Below are positions 11,319 to 21,739 of a DNA stretch of 64,000 bases, in pieces. Source of the stretch: Aphrocallistes beatrix. Its lineage: Eukaryota; Porifera; Hexactinellida; Sceptrulophora; Aphrocallistidae. The stretch is taken from contig OY725501.1 in NCBI GenBank assembly GCA_963281255.1, forward strand, positions 2,395,674 through 2,459,673. Reading direction: 5' to 3'. The position numbers were made by a program, and so were the translations under genes. Position 1 is the stretch's first letter. Every line of letters begins with the position of its first letter. The notes beneath the pieces were generated by a model that did no database searches, was not told the origin of the DNA, and saw only the letters and a list, made by a program, of their open reading frames with translations.

Positions 11319-12646
11319 ATGGACATGTTATCGCTTATTTTAGCAGAGCTTTGCGAAGTGCTGAACGGAACTATAGCACTATTGAGCAAGAGTGCCTTGC
11401 TATTGTGGAGTCATTGAAACGATTCCGTCATTACTTAATTGGGAGGAGGTTTGAAATAATTACCGATCACAAGCCATTGGAGTGGTTGCAAACGCAAAAG
11501 GCTATAGGATGCTTATGGCGATGGTCGGTACTTATACAAGAGTATGACTTCGAAATTAAGTATAGAAAGGGTAGAGAAAACTGCAATGCAGATGCGTTGT
11601 CACGCTTGCACGGTGGAAAGAAAGAAGGAAGTTGCTCTGTGACGAAAGTAAACATGAGTCGAGATTTTGAAGGACTACGAAATCAACAGATAAATGACAG
11701 GTTGATTGGAAGAGTCATAATGGAATTGGAAGCAGTACCTAGGAAAGAACAGTTCATAGGACCTCTGTGGAATGTTCAGGAGTTCAACCGGTTCAAACAA
11801 ATCCAGTCTCAGCTCCTGCTAGTCAATGGAGTCTTGCTACGGAACTTTAAGGTAGAGCCGTTTTCGAGTCTCACTAGTGTAGTAATAGTACCTGAAAAAA
11901 TGAAACGAGAATACCTTGAATGCGCCCATGACGAAGCAGGGCATCAAGGTGTTGAAAGGACACTAGATCGCTTGAAAAGAATGGCTTATTGGGTTGGAAT
12001 GACGGTTTCGGTGAATGAATATGTTAATTCGTGCGAGAAGTGTCAGAAAGTCAAGTTACCACTTCCTACTAGAGCACCCTTGTTAAATACTCCATGGGGA
12101 AGACCTCTACAGATGATGCAAGTTGATGTGTTGGAAATACCTCTTAGTTCAAAGGGGAATAGATATCTGCTAGTGATAGAAGATTCTTTTTCTAAATGGC
12201 TCGAGGCTTATCCGATGGAAAATCAGAAAGCGGAAACCATTACGAATTTATTGGTACAAACTTTCTCAAGGTTAGGTATCCCGGAATATATTCATTCTGA
12301 TCAAGGAGCAAACTTTGAATCGGGTTTGGTAAAAGAGACATGCAGAGCATTAGGGATACGGAAAACACACACTTCGGCTTATCATCCGCAAGGGAACTCA
12401 TTAGTTGAAAGGAGTAATCGGACTATTTTGCAAATGTTAAGGTGTTATGTAGAAGGTTGGGAATGGGAAAAATACCTCCCTTTGGTCCTATACGCTTATC
12501 GTACTACCAAACATGCTACTACTAAAGTTACACCATTCCAACTCATTATGGACGCGATCCTTCGGGAATTAACGAATTGCAAGAGTCTACAATGCATGAT
12601 CCAACTTCATACGAGAGGTATTTACGTAATAAGCTTGCTGTCTTAA
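11319..12646 (+). pseudogene. pol: RNase H C-terminal part and integrase of gypsy
   Basis: Begins with the rest of RNase H (YFSRALRSAERNYSTIEQE, then ITDHKPLEWL). The integrase follows: a zinc-binding HHCC motif (HDEAGHQG...CEKCQ, about 11930-12050), then the DDE catalytic core, with D in MMQVDV, D in IHSDQGANFE and E in GNSLVERSNR, the usual spacing. The frame fails near 12570-12646 and again near 12690-12720. Confidence 0.88.
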
Positions 12647-12731
12647 GGGATTTCGTTGAAGGTCACAATGCAGAGCAGAGGTACAAAGTCAACAAAAGAG
12701 GTACTATGATGATAGATCTCATCTAAATAAG

Positions 12732-13310
12732 TTGTCAAAATTTGAGATTGGTGAATACCTGTTGCTCTCCATTCCACAGAGAGGAGTAGCCCGGAAGTTA
12801 AGTAATAGGTGGGAAGAAGGATGGAGAGTCGCTGAAGTAAAAGGACCTGTCAGTATTGAAATTCGGCATCTAGATAGACGAAGTAGGGTAGTTCATATCA
12901 ACAGATTTCGACACCATGTTCAACGGAGAGACACACGAATGGACACAAACGATCCATCAACGGAAGTTGGAATGCCATTACAGCCGTTCCGTCCTTTTGC
13001 AGGAGAAACTAGAAGTATTAGCCCAAACAAAGGGGTATTGATTCCTGATGATGAAAATCAGTTAAACAGAGTACCTTCACTAGCTGATACTACTACCCAT
13101 AACAGGTCATGTAACGGATCGAACTTTTCAAATCCCAATACTGATTCAACAATTGAAGATGAGCAGGAATACTTACCAAACATATCGTTACCGTCCAATG
13201 AATTAGGATGGGATCCAAAAAATACAAGTACTCCTGAAAAGAAGAGTATGGGGCGACCACAACGGACACGAAGGTTGCCAGACAGGTACGGAGATTATGT
13301 GCTATACTGA
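12732..13310 (+). pseudogene. pol: Integrase C-terminal tail of gypsy
   Basis: Continues the integrase in another frame: a GPY/F-like segment (RWEEGWRVAEVKGPVSIEI, then VVHINRFRHH), a low-complexity linker and a basic end RPQRTRRLPDRYGDYVLY typical of the end of gypsy pol. The purine tract and the 3' LTR follow. Confidence 0.82.
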
Positions 13311-13351
13311 TGAGGAGATAAACTCGAGGACCAGTTTATGAGGAGGGAAGA

Positions 13352-13550
13352 ATTATAATAAGTAACGTATAAGAAATTCATTAGTATAAGTTAATCAATT
13401 AGGAGATAATTACGCGCGTAGAATTCTATATATAATTGAGAGATTATGTAATAGAGACTTATCTTTTTGTGGATTGTTGTATTCGAGATTAAACCTGTTG
13501 TTCGTATCGTAAAGTCTTATTACAATTAGACGCGGAGCTCATACTATATT
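13352..13550 (+). repeat. 3' LTR of the gypsy element
   Basis: The 199-bp counterpart of 8098-8308, directly after a purine-rich tract (13335-13351). It contains the same ACGCGCGTAGAA and TTTTTGTGGATTGTTG blocks. Confidence 0.88.
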
Positions 13551-14291
13551 ATTGTACCACACGAAAGTTTTGGAACAAAGTCCACACGAGAGGTACGGTA
13601 CGTATTTCTTTTCCTCAGTGAGGTAGATTGCTTTAGTATTCACCTGATTTTGTTGTGTGATGCCGGTACATCTTTATAGATGGCAGACTTATCTCGGAGT
13701 CTTCCATTCATAATATCGCGACTTATTTCTTGGAATTGCATTGATAAAATTGGTAATGATAACAATATATACGTATACATATATATCTACGTATATAAAG
13801 GAATATATGACATTGTTATGATTACTCAGTTAATATAAGTCTTCAAAGATTACATGAAAAGAAATGTATTATGTTGCTAATTATCGTAGAAAAACCCTCA
13901 TTAATTGAAATATTTTTCAAATTACAACTTTGAAATGGATATCTACAATATCCATGGATACGATCAAAACGTCGTTATCTATCCATGGAGATTTCCATGG
14001 ATAACCATATCCACGGCAAGCCTGATCAGGGCCAACATGGAAAAAAGGCATAGTTTACGGAATTATCAGGAGGTATATGAGAGACGAGAGAACAAAAGGG
14101 TACTTGGGTGGGTACGAGAGAACGATTCAAAGAAACTCTGTTTGACTGGAACAATATGAAGGATAGTATAAATTAGGTAAATTATCGATTAAAACACTTG
14201 CAGCAGCAAGTGGAGGAAGAAGTCTCTATAGGATTCAAGTAACTCGCGAGGATCAAAAGAATACCTTGAAAAATACAAAGCGTATGGAACA

Positions 14292-14645
14292 TTGACAATC
14301 AATCTCAGATCACATTGTGAATTGCTACTTCGCAAACATCAGAGTGCATTTGCCCGAAACCCTAAAAATCCACGCGAACAGAAAGATGCAGAAGACATTA
14401 TCCATATTCAAGATGATAGAACGATGCGTCATCGACCACAGAGAGTATCACCTGAGATGGAGAAAGAGACTTCGTTCCACATTGAGATGTTGAAAAACGA
14501 TATCATTGAAGTGTCGAGTTCTCCATGGTTAAGAAAAAAGATGGTACAATTAGATTTGCTGTCGACTATAGGGACATGAATAAAGCTACCAAGCGAGACG
14601 TATATACAATGAATAATTACGATCCTGAACAAGTAAAGGTACAGC
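14292..14645 (+). pseudogene. Second gypsy reverse-transcriptase fragment
   Basis: Reads ...KHQSAFARNPKNP, then DIIEVSSSPWL, and after one frameshift near 14530 KKKDGTIRFAVDYRDMNKA. This is the pre-RT linker and the first RT motifs of a different Ty3/gypsy lineage. No other pol domains or LTRs of this copy were found. The mariner at 14738 lies just downstream. Confidence 0.72.
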
Positions 14646-14737
14646 AAACCAGTTCCAATATTGAATAATATACGTAAGGAGGTAAAGTTAATTAAAATGA
14701 AATCATATTCTTCCAAACATACTGACTAAGTATTTAC

Positions 14738-15543
14738 GAGGGTCGGCTGACATTAGGGGATACCGCTCCAGCTTTGTCAACAGTGCAAAAATGGGCAGCT
14801 GAATTTAAGGGGGTAGAGGGAGCCTAGAAGATGACCCAAGGTCTGGACGGCCTGCAACTGCAACCACCCAGGAAAACATTGATCGTGTTCACCACATGGT
14901 GATGGATGATAGACGATTGACCATCAATCAGATAGCTAATGCTGTTGGAATATCCCGTGAAAGAGTTGAGAACATTCTGAGTACAGAACTTGAAATGTCA
15001 AAGGTTTCTGCTCGATGGGTGCCACGTCTTCTAACCCCTGATCAAAAGTACACAAGGTTTGACATATCAAGAAAGAACTTGGAAACTTTGGTTTTGAAGG
15101 AAATCCAGGTAATTTTATCGAACGTTTCCTAACTCAGGATGAGTGCTGGAAAGCTAGCGAAGGGGCTCTTGTTTCATCAGGACAATGCCCCAGCTCACAA
15201 GTCGATGGTTGCCATGGTTGCTATGCGGGACTGTGGCTTCGAACTGATTGACCATACACCATACTCTCCAGATTTGGCACCGTCTGACTTCCATCTGTTT
15301 CCGAACATGAAAAAAACATTTGGCTGGGAAGCAATATCGGAGCAATGATGAGGTGATATTCGCCGTTGAGGACTTTTTTACCCTTCAAGAGGAAAACTTT
15401 TACACCAAGGGGATCCTGGCGCTGCAGTACCGGTGGAAGAAGTGTGTGGATCTTAAAGGGGACTATGTTGAAAAATTACCCACAGATGGTCTCATCCCAC
15501 AAGGATATCATGCTTAGCCTACGAACTTTTCAGCCGACCCTCG
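14738..15543 (+). mobile_element. Internally deleted mariner element
   Basis: Inverted ends CGAGGGTCGGCTGA on both sides with TA duplications (14736-14737, 15544-15545). Coding remains show the mariner helix-turn-helix (RRLTINQIANAVGISRERV), the 'WVPRLLTPDQK' linker, a first-Asp region reading FLTQDECW in another frame (about 15118-15141), then directly the second and third Asp motifs HQDNAPAH and SPDLAPSDFHLFP (DD34D type). Sequence between the first and second Asp motifs is missing and there are frameshifts, so it is non-autonomous. Confidence 0.85.
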
Positions 15544-15545
15544 TA

Positions 15546-16420
15546 TACTAATTATTACCAATTAACTTTACTAAGGAATTACACCTATCGATCCTAGCCT
15601 AAATCTCACTTTAACTTATTATTAGTATTGCTAACCTGTTTAAACCATTCGTATATATTCCATTCGTCATAAAGTCATCTGCTACACCCTTGTAATGAAA
15701 AGTAGGTTCCAAGGACCTTTCTAAATGCATGTTAAACCCCTTGGACTATTGTGTTATCTTTCAAATTTCAAACAATTCATCATAGCCAATTTTTAGAGCA
15801 GTCTTTGGAGGGAGATGCTTATATGGCATGGCCGGCGTGCTACGTCCGTCATTATGTACGTACATATGTACTTGTATGTCTGTGCGCGAGCAATTGCGAA
15901 ATCTAACAGTCTGATTTTACCAAATTTTGCACATAGGATCTCTTTCTCGTGTAGGTTTCACCGTCAATATTTTTTCACGAAATCTCATCACTTCCGGTTT
16001 TTATAAATAAGCGTATATTCATATTTTAACACTACCACTCCAAATATTTGTTTAAAGATATAAATAAGATCGCAATGGCTAATAGTATTGGCTACTTCAA
16101 TATGCAGAATCCAATTTTCGTAATTTGAACGTAGGAATGTGAATATATTACGAGTTTCATAAATTGCGTAGTTCGCGATGCATTATGACTTTCATATCTC
16201 GCGTGCCAGGTCATTTACTGGAGCTGCAATATCGGTCTGTCGACATATATTTTCATATTGTGCGTATTTCTATACATAAACAAACCAGACTGTCATCAAA
16301 ACACAGCTACATAGCTTAATCAATATTCAATAGGGAAAGACAATCAACTAAAATTTAAAAAAATCAGCAAAGGGGATAAAGAAAACGGTAACCAATATAA
16401 TAAATAAGAAGACAAGATTC
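15546..16420. other. Non-coding interval, no gene seen
   Basis: AT-rich sequence between the mariner and the stop of the kinase gene. Around 15800-15890 it carries a short motif (AGATGCTTATATGGCATG...GGCGTGCTACGTCCGTC) recurring in similar form near 32015-32090 and 44955-45060, an old dispersed repeat. The final ~200 bases are presumably 3' UTR of the kinase gene. Confidence 0.6.
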
Positions 16421-18766
16421 TTACTTAACCTGTTGGAGATCAAGATAGAGGTCCTGAGCTAGGACAGGGTCATTCCCTAGACAGAGAGAAGGTTCATTCA
16501 CACCGGGAATAGGAGGAGGGAGCTGAATATCAGTCAGCATCACCTGTGCATCAGAAAAAGTAGGACGAAAGGAAGCATCTGCTCTCCAGGTTTCCACCAT
16601 GACACGGTACACGTCTCGAGGACAACCAGTGGGAGGAGACAACTTCTTACACTTACTCATCCCTCCAACGATCTCATCGTTCGAGGTATACAAACCCCAA
16701 GGCTTATCTCCCAACGACCATATCTCATACATCGTCATCCCGAACGACCACACGTCCGACTTCTCTGAGTATTTATTGTAGAAGACGGCTTCAGGAGCTG
16801 TCCAGCGTAGCGGAACACGACCTCCTGACGAGGTGTAGTACTCACTGTCAGAGTGGAGCTCACGGGACATACCGAAATCTGCGATTCGACACGAGAGATC
16901 TTTCGCCACTAACACATTCCGAGCAGCCAGGTCTCTGTGAATGAAGTGTTTCTCTGACAGGTGTTTCATTCCGGCGGCTATCTCTTGACAGAATCTGAGG
17001 AGGAGGGAAGGGAGATTCTGTCTGTGTGTGGGATCAGCTGATTTCATTTTCAACAGTAAATCTGTCAGTTCTGTCTTGAGTAGCTCCGTCACCATCATGT
17101 AGGGCTGCTGAGTTGTGAGGACTCCGATCATCCGGAGGACGTTAGGGTGCTGGAACTGAGCTAGGATGGCAGCTTCTCGCATGAATGCCACCTTTGTGTC
17201 CGTGTTGGCAGCCTCCTTCAGTGTCTTGATGGCGACAGGAATGTCTCCTTTCTCAGTGTGGTAGACAGCCCGATACACCACTCCGAACTGTCCGGATGCG
17301 AACTCTTCTCCCATCTGGATGTCCTTCCTCCTGATCTCGTTCAGACATTGTTCAAACACGTTCTCTAGCTGAGGCAGACTAGAAGGGGGCTCTATGTAGA
17401 TGGGTTCCTCGTTAGGAGATTCTTTGACCAGTATGTCATGCAGAGGATTCTCGAGTGTACTTGAGATAGCAACAAATTTGTGATAAGCTTCCTGATCCAT
17501 CCTAGGTAATTGTTCATACAAGTTACAGTTGCTTACTTCTCCTTCCACTAAATGCCCATACAACTCATTATCTATTGAGGAGTAATTATCATTAATTGGT
17601 GCTAGATGTTCTTGGACATCTTCACTATCTAGAGTTCGTTTCCCTATCTCAGCATAAGCATAATCTCTATCCATCAGTGAAGACTCATTGATAGCAGTGT
17701 AGTTAGGGTCTCCGTTGATAATGACAGTATTTTGATTTTCTACTTTACTATTCAAACTCGGTATTCCAGATAACTCAGCATACATGGTGGTCTCGTCATT
17801 ATCTGTTGAATCTTTAGTTCTTTTCCTACGAGAGCAGAATACACACGACAGTACCAGAATGACAATGGTGAGAATAGTCAGGATGACGAGAATGGCTATG
17901 ATAGGAACTAAAATGGGAATCAGCATCAACGACATCCTTGACTGCTGAGTTGAAGCTACAGATTGAGTAGACGAACTAGAGGAGGGAGTAGTGGAGGTAG
18001 TCGAAGGTATGCCATGACTGGGAATTGGGCTAGGAGCCGATGTAGGAGATATTGGTAAGCCACTACTAGACAGAGTAGACGTTACATCAATAGAGGTGGA
18101 AGGAGTAGATGTAGGAATCAGTGAATCACTACTGATAGACAAAGTGGTTGTTAAAGATGTTACGTCATTTAAAGTGGAGGAGGGTAAGATTGAACTTGTA
18201 GGAGTAATAGAACCTTGTATAGCAGAAGGAGTGGTATTAATGACAATACAAAAGCGAGTGTTGGGAGATGATGAACTACTGCCAGGAGTATTCGTGATAG
18301 CGGAAAAATTTATGGGGGGAATTGTTGGGGAGCAATACTGTGTAGATTGGTCATAGTTCAGATAGCTACAGTTTTCTGTTGTATTGTCATGTCTACAACG
18401 TAACAAATTAACTTGATTACCATTGCAATTAACATTAGAGAGTATAGCCTCACTGTTACCAGAACATTGTTTTCTGAGCTCAAGACTGGTTTCGGGATTT
18501 GCGTATGAATACCACAACCGTCTACAATACACATTCGTGTCATTCTGGTCATTCGGTTCATGATCCATTGCTTTATCAGAACAAATATAAGTCCACTCAA
18601 AGGTACCGGTGATGTTTGAGCATATTTGAATGGTATACCAATCCATATTTTTACAATTCATTACATTAGAAAATTGAATACATCTTAACTCTCCAATCGT
18701 ACATCCTTCTGACATGATATGGAACAAAGATAAAATCAAGCATGGCAATAATAAGTTCATTTTCAA
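16421..18766 (-). CDS. Receptor tyrosine kinase, single exon
   Basis: The 781-residue intronless frame encodes a type I membrane receptor. Residues 1-21 look like a signal peptide. Residues 22-148 are a cysteine-rich ectodomain with N-glycosylation sites, 150-277 a Ser/Thr/Pro-rich mucin-like stalk, and 281-310 a transmembrane helix followed by SRRKR. The juxtamembrane region (311-475) contains many tyrosines, including Y329-AEL, Y371-AEI, Y403, Y417 and Y457-IEP, plausible SH2 docking sites. The kinase (about 480-748) has ASGQFGVVY, VAIK (K514), E531, HRDLAARN (610-617), DFG (630-632), tandem Y643/Y644 and TAPEA (656-660), so it should be active. The ectodomain matches no family I know, so ligand and subfamily are unknown. 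Confidence 0.9.
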   Translation of the reverse strand: MKMNLLLPCLILSLFHIMSEGCTIGELRCIQFSNVMNCKNMDWYTIQICSNITGTFEWTYICSDKAMDHEPNDQNDTNVYCRRLWYSYANPETSLELRKQCSGNSEAILSNVNCNGNQVNLLRCRHDNTTENCSYLNYDQSTQYCSPTIPPINFSAITNTPGSSSSSPNTRFCIVINTTPSAIQGSITPTSSILPSSTLNDVTSLTTTLSISSDSLIPTSTPSTSIDVTSTLSSSGLPISPTSAPSPIPSHGIPSTTSTTPSSSSSTQSVASTQQSRMSLMLIPILVPIIAILVILTILTIVILVLSCVFCSRRKRTKDSTDNDETTMYAELSGIPSLNSKVENQNTVIINGDPNYTAINESSLMDRDYAYAEIGKRTLDSEDVQEHLAPINDNYSSIDNELYGHLVEGEVSNCNLYEQLPRMDQEAYHKFVAISSTLENPLHDILVKESPNEEPIYIEPPSSLPQLENVFEQCLNEIRRKDIQMGEEFASGQFGVVYRAVYHTEKGDIPVAIKTLKEAANTDTKVAFMREAAILAQFQHPNVLRMIGVLTTQQPYMMVTELLKTELTDLLLKMKSADPTHRQNLPSLLLRFCQEIAAGMKHLSEKHFIHRDLAARNVLVAKDLSCRIADFGMSRELHSDSEYYTSSGGRVPLRWTAPEAVFYNKYSEKSDVWSFGMTMYEIWSLGDKPWGLYTSNDEIVGGMSKCKKLSPPTGCPRDVYRVMVETWRADASFRPTFSDAQVMLTDIQLPPPIPGVNEPSLCLGNDPVLAQDLYLDLQQVK

Positions 18767-20691
18767 ATAAGTTCTCAGTGATATCTGAGCTATAAATAAC
18801 AGACAGCAAGTAGCAGTACAGCATAGCTTAAAAGTACTTGTGGAAGGAATTGATTAGTCCTAATAATGAATAACTATAATATCCTTACATACCACAAAAT
18901 GGATGCAGGCTATAGTTATATTAGAATGTTGTCTACTCTTCTAATACGTACGTACTTCAGCTAAATTTTCGGAGTGCGGGAAGCAGGCTCCCCTAACCCT
19001 GGTAAAGTTACTTTTTACGTTCATGTATTCAACCTACTTATTTTAAATTTATAATTTAATTGATTTCCTTGATGTGAAACAGATGAATCATCATTTTAAA
19101 TAGACTAGTGCATTAAATGACTGACATGCCAAACTACATGTCGTTATTCTCCAAAATTGATATTTAGAGTGTTATATTAGCAAATACGTGTGCACAGCCG
19201 AGAAAAACAAGGGGTCACTCGATATGGTTCCGGCCAAGTTTAGAGATCGGAATGTTGTCACATTCCTGCAGTTGTTAGGGAATTACAAATAATATTACTC
19301 TGAATATGGTCAATATGCCTATCAAAAGACTGGGAATTAAGCTGAGTACGAATATGTACAACAATAAAAAGTTGATTTGAAAGCATTTAAATTGGCTAAT
19401 ATTTGTTTACAAAACCGGCGATTATTGGCAGAGCAACAATATCTCCGGAAAGTGAAAATATTTAGTGGTTTCAAACCCTAAAATTGTTTAGGCAGCTAGA
19501 AAGTATAAATGTGGTACCAATTTCCATGCTTCTGTGAGAGTCTTAAATGTCCACAGCCTTGAATTATTTTTTGATGACGTCATCAATTTTAGGCCGCAGT
19601 GGTTCACATCCTAAAGCTGTTCAGAAGTATCGAAAGTATAATGTGCCAATTTTCATGCTTTTATCCACTTTTAACAATTCACCAAAAAATTTCGCTTAAG
19701 CCACCAAACTACTCGATTATTGCTAAGAAAAAGTAGAAGCTCAATAAACAAAGATTTCGTATTAACTAGAATATCGAATTTATATTATTATAGAAAAAAG
19801 AGAGTATAAATAACAGAAGACAAATTAAAATACGCATATACTTTGCATAGATCGGAAAATCTAGGATTTAAAAAGATGGATGCAAACGTATGCAAAAATA
19901 AACCTAAGAGCTTCAAAATGACTCCAATGAAATCTGTAATCCGATCCAGCATACTCGAATACCCAAAACAAAGTCGGATTCGATGCTTTTAGAGGTAAGT
20001 TTCCTCAAGATCAAATATTATAGACTGGCCTTCTCGGTAACATACACGGTAGTGTATGAAGTAGCCATAACCCTGCTAATATTAATAGCCATTACATTAC
20101 ATTTAATTTAATAACAAAACTCTTCAATTTCACTGGGTAGCACAATTTGTCATGTTTGGAGGGAAGGTGTGAAATATGAATTATCGTACACCAGGTGCAA
20201 ATCACTATATAAGGAATGTCCCTTCTAAAGTTGGTAAAACAAAAACGATTTTGATTGTATTCAAGAGAAATCCTCTTGATCGATGTGAAAGTGCTATAAA
20301 CGGATTCTACTTGAGTGAAATACCCTATCCGTTACGACCTCATTAAATTCTCTAAACACAGCTGCAGTCAAAGTGTTAAAATATGAATATAAACTTTAAA
20401 ATGTGATATTTCGAGAATAACATTGACATACAAAATGACTGGTTTCGCATTTTCAAAACCTGCTTTTTAAGGTAGTTATGACACTTCAAAATAAAAAAGA
20501 GATTTTGAAGTGTCATAAAGTGTGCTTTGCTAATTTTCTTTTCTATTTTGACCTCTACCTCGTGATTTAACTAAGGGAAAAGGAAACCGCAAAATAGTGC
20601 GTAATCATATTTATTTTGCATAAATTGAAAATAGTAGGGTTAGGTACAAGTTACATACATAACTGTACCTTCACAAAAATATGTCATTATA
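18767..20691. repeat. Intergenic repeats, no gene seen
   Basis: Bases 19190-19320 resemble the inner part of the foldback element at 60438-62238 (GAACAAGGGGTCACTCGATATGG-type block). Bases about 19340-19720 match, in inverted orientation, 42160-42620. The stretch also contains a TGACGTCA palindrome at about 19577. No exon-like frame was recognised, although the missing 3' exons of the dynein gene would be expected here. Confidence 0.6.
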
Positions 20692-20693
20692 TA

Positions 20694-21096
20694 CACTAAC
20701 CGGACAAGAGTATTTGTACACTATATTATTCCCCATACAAATAGTACTAAATTGGATATTTTCATGAAGGGAAAAGTATTCAAACTCTAAGAGCTATTAA
20801 GAGTCTGATTTAAGATTCGAAATCTTCACATTCGAATTAGTAATAATAGTTGAAGATTTCTAACAAATGGCTCAACACAATGAGTAAAATTATCAACCTG
20901 TGGCACAAGGAGTAGTACCTTACCATCATGTATAGTGATAAAAATGGACATATGTGGCACAAGGTGGCAGTGATTGATAATTTGAAAACATTGGGAATTA
21001 ATAATTAATTAGAAATATCCTACAATAACTAATTTGAATGCGAAGATTGTGAACTTGAAACCCGATTAGCTGTATAACACTTTTGTCCGGGTAGTG
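20694..21096. mobile_element. Tc1-like MITE, (CACTA..CGGACAA) family
   Basis: Ends CACTAACCGGACAAGAGTAT and, reversed, CACTACCCGGACAAAAGTGT, flanked by TA. Same family as 61312-61789. The flanks also share the longer stretch TATGTCATTATA (20680-20691 and 21097-21108). Confidence 0.8.
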
Positions 21097-21109
21097 TATG
21101 TCATTATAG

Positions 21110-21514
21110 CAGTGGTTCTCAACCGGGGGTGCGAGGGACGATTCTGGGGGGTGCGAGAAAGTATAGCCACTTGATTAATATTTACTAAGTAATAACAAAT
21201 TTGTTCCATTTTGCCTACTACAAAATCATATGGGCATGCCTAATTTCCGGGACGGGACGGGATCAGTCCCGGGAATTAGGAATCTTAACCCGTCCAGTCC
21301 CTAAAATTAGGTATCTTAACCCGTCCCGTCCCTAAAATTAGGTATCTTAACCCGTCCCGTCCCGGAAATTAAGCATGCCCAAATCATATAATGTGTAACT
21401 CAATGCATTTTATTGAATAGGCGTAATGACGCTACCTTTATATTAAAAAGGGGTGCGATAATTGATTTCGAAAGCTGAAGGGGTGCTGAAGTCTAATAAG
21501 GTTAAGAAACACTG
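21110..21514. mobile_element. hAT-type MITE (CAGTGGTTCTCAACC)
   Basis: Ends CAGTGGTTCTCAACC and, reversed, CAGTGTTTCTTAACC with the perfect 8-bp duplication CATTATAG (21102-21109, 21515-21522). It is interrupted by a 149-bp insertion at 21232-21380. Confidence 0.88.
21232..21380. mobile_element. MITE with 9-bp duplication and tandem core
   Basis: Ends GGGCATGC...TAATTTCCGGGACG are inverted at the right, flanked by the 9-bp duplication AAATCATAT (21223-21231, 21381-21389), which suggests a Mutator-like origin. The core holds about three ~33-bp units of the type AGGTATCTTAACCCGTCCCG. Confidence 0.75.
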
Positions 21515-21739
21515 CATTATAGTAAGTCATTATCTTTTAAACTTTGCTGGTTGAAAGGATTGGGATTACGACTGGCTTTGGATCATACAACCAATAGTAT
21601 AATAGTATAGGAGGTGCACTTAAAATAATTTGATCAATAATATGATATATGATATGCAAATAATATAAGACATCAATTTAAGCAGTATTCAAATTATTGC
21701 TGAGAGTGTAGCAAAGCAGTATCATAATTCATTACTCAC

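Larger units (their letters stand above)
8098..13550 (+). mobile_element. Ty3/gypsy LTR retrotransposon, degraded
   Basis: It is bounded by near-identical direct repeats (8098-8308 and 13352-13550). Between them, in order, lie gag with two zinc knuckles, aspartic protease, reverse transcriptase, RNase H, zinc-binding integrase and a GPY/F-like tail, the Ty3/gypsy order. A primer-binding-like TGGTAGCAGAGAG follows the 5' LTR and a purine tract GAGGAGGGAAGA precedes the 3' LTR. Several frameshifts, one stop in the protease and a 311-bp MITE in RNase H make it defective. The LTR ends are not TG...CA and no clean target duplication was seen. Confidence 0.93.
7903..14024. mobile_element. hAT-type MITE split by a Ty3/gypsy element
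   Basis: The left end CAGGCTTGCCGTGGA (7903) and right end, reversed, CAGGCTTGCCGTGGATATGG (14024) are flanked by ATCAGGGT and ATCAGGGC (7895-7902, 14025-14032), an 8-bp duplication with one mismatch. Its own sequence is only 7903-8097 and 13551-14024. The span between is the gypsy element. Confidence 0.8.

Noticed and set aside
18950-19020. Candidate dynein exon reading PASRTPK on minus
   Set aside because: Superficial similarity to the PAGWDN region only; phase does not fit the donor at 21739 and a stop follows at once.
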